Assembly (NCBI GenBank): GCA_009917455.1
Contig: QZDS01000001.1
Span: 186,001 to 250,000 of the forward strand
Length of the DNA: 64,000 nt
From: a bacterium 1xD8-48
GTDB taxonomy: Bacteria; Bacillota; Clostridia; Lachnospirales; Lachnospiraceae
Reading direction: 5' to 3'
Under the pieces are notes generated by a model. That model saw only the letters and a list, made by a program, of their open reading frames with translations. It was not told where the DNA came from and ran no database searches. The position numbers and the translations under genes are program-made. Below are positions 63,303-64,000 of this stretch, one piece after another (positions within the stretch are counted from its first letter, which is position 1; every line of letters begins with the position of its first letter).

Positions 63303-64000
63303 TTATTCGCCGCTGATTGCTTTCATCGCGTCATACATGCCCTGAATGGCGTCCGCCGGCGATTTTTCACTCCTTGCCACGTTTTCATAGAGGATTTTCA
63401 GATTCTGCATCATTGCGTTGGCGTAATCGGAAGCCGGGCTTACCTGCAGGCTTGCAATGCCCTCCGCCGCGACAGCCATGATTTCATCGCCCTCGTACAT
63501 CAAATCGTTGGTAGCAAGCTGTGGGGAGAAGAATCCCACCTCAGACAGATAGGTCTTTTCCACCTCGGGACGGGTGATAAATTCCACAAATTTCCACGCG
63601 GCGTCAGGGTGCTGTGTCTGGCTGGAAATGGCAAGCATTCCGATATTTGCAAAATTCCATTTTGAATGAGCCTCGTCGGCTGCCGGGCCCGCCGGTATTG
63701 CAAAGGCTCCTAAATTAATGTCGGAAGCCTCCTTTATAATATTCGTGTAGTGAATCTGCTGGGGGAACATTGCAACCTGCCCGTTATAAAAATAGGCGCG
63801 TTCCTCCTCTTTGCTGGTATACTTCTCAAGAGGAAGCACTACCTTATCCTGATTATACAGCTTGTCAAAAAAGGTAAGGCCTTCCACGCCCTGTTCGTTG
63901 TTAAATCCGATGTTGGTCAGATTTTCGTTCCACTGGTCTGCCCCCGCCTGAATGATATAAGTAAGCGGCTGCCAGTAATCGTCCATCTCAAACATCATGC
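63303..64000 (-). CDS. Sugar ABC substrate-binding protein, partial
   Basis: The C-terminal 230 or so residues of a family-1 extracellular solute-binding protein; the N-terminus lies beyond the right edge. Family signs are YFYNGQVAMFPQQIHYTN, GMLAISSQTQHPDAAWKFVE, and a C-terminal helix near PADAIQGMYDAMK. It is the first visible gene of the third ABC operon. The signal peptide and lipobox cannot be judged. Confidence 0.9.
   Translation of the reverse strand, partial: MMFEMDDYWQPLTYIIQAGADQWNENLTNIGFNNEQGVEGLTFFDKLYNQDKVVLPLEKYTSKEEERAYFYNGQVAMFPQQIHYTNIIKEASDINLGAFAIPAGPAADEAHSKWNFANIGMLAISSQTQHPDAAWKFVEFITRPEVEKTYLSEVGFFSPQLATNDLMYEGDEIMAVAAEGIASLQVSPASDYANAMMQNLKILYENVARSEKSPADAIQGMYDAMKAISGE

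Noticed and set aside
1..64000. CRISPR arrays, rRNA and tRNA genes
   Set aside because: No regularly spaced repeats and no recognisable rRNA or tRNA segments were found on reading through.

Overview
The window looks like a chromosomal segment of a gut-type Lachnospiraceae (Clostridia). This rests on consensus sigma-A promoters, strong AGGAGG-type ribosome binding sites, YesM/YesN-type two-component genes, ABC sugar-uptake genes without a local ATPase, and many glycoside hydrolases with AGG-rich to GC-rich codons. The genus is inference only. I saw no rRNA, tRNA or CRISPR array. Nearly all genes lie on the minus strand.

Region 1 (1-11.1 kb) is an AT-rich defence/accessory island. It holds a frame-broken zinc-ribbon gene, a membrane protein, a serine-recombinase remnant and a type I restriction-modification locus (hsdM, hsdS, hsdR). 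Two small unknown genes sit between hsdS and hsdR. The locus is led by a 742-residue protein that joins an HsdR_N-type nuclease domain to a P-loop NTPase. Region 2 (11.1-13.9 kb) is a gene-free scar followed by a TetR-controlled pair of flavodoxin-fold proteins, with a clear palindromic operator.

Region 3 (13.9-41.9 kb) is a large carbohydrate-utilisation locus. In transcription order it runs: DUF5060-type glycosidase, Asp/Glu racemase-like protein, Fic protein; then SBP, two permeases, LacI regulator, GH42, a GH127-acid-sugar-kinase fusion, a BKACE enzyme, GH78, sensor kinase, YesN regulator, a second SBP with two permeases, and a GH63-like glycosidase. A separate GH3 gene and a small unknown gene follow upstream. 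The enzymes suggest stepwise removal of rhamnose, beta-L-arabinofuranose, galactose and glucose or xylose from plant glycans, coupled to two oligosaccharide importers and to sugar-acid catabolism. The exact substrate is inferred.

Region 4 (41.9-59.2 kb) is mixed: a chemotaxis receptor with a consensus promoter and a structured leader, GDPD, MFS transporter, ABC-F ATPase, a PHP-HAD fusion, a metallophosphoesterase, a ParB-like/BMP fusion, an AAA/PD-(D/E)XK protein, a collapsed ECF sigma/anti-sigma pair, a lipoprotein, an XRE-membrane regulator and three small proteins. Region 5 (59.2-64 kb) is a third ABC sugar-uptake operon with an SGNH esterase and a remnant of a GH13 oligo-1,6-glucosidase; its first gene runs off the right edge.

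The observations I rate highest are the nuclease-NTPase protein in the RM operon, the GH127-kinase fusion, the structured leader placed exactly behind a consensus promoter of the chemoreceptor, the ParB-like/BMP fusion, and a tandem 21-bp repeat abutting a perfect promoter.
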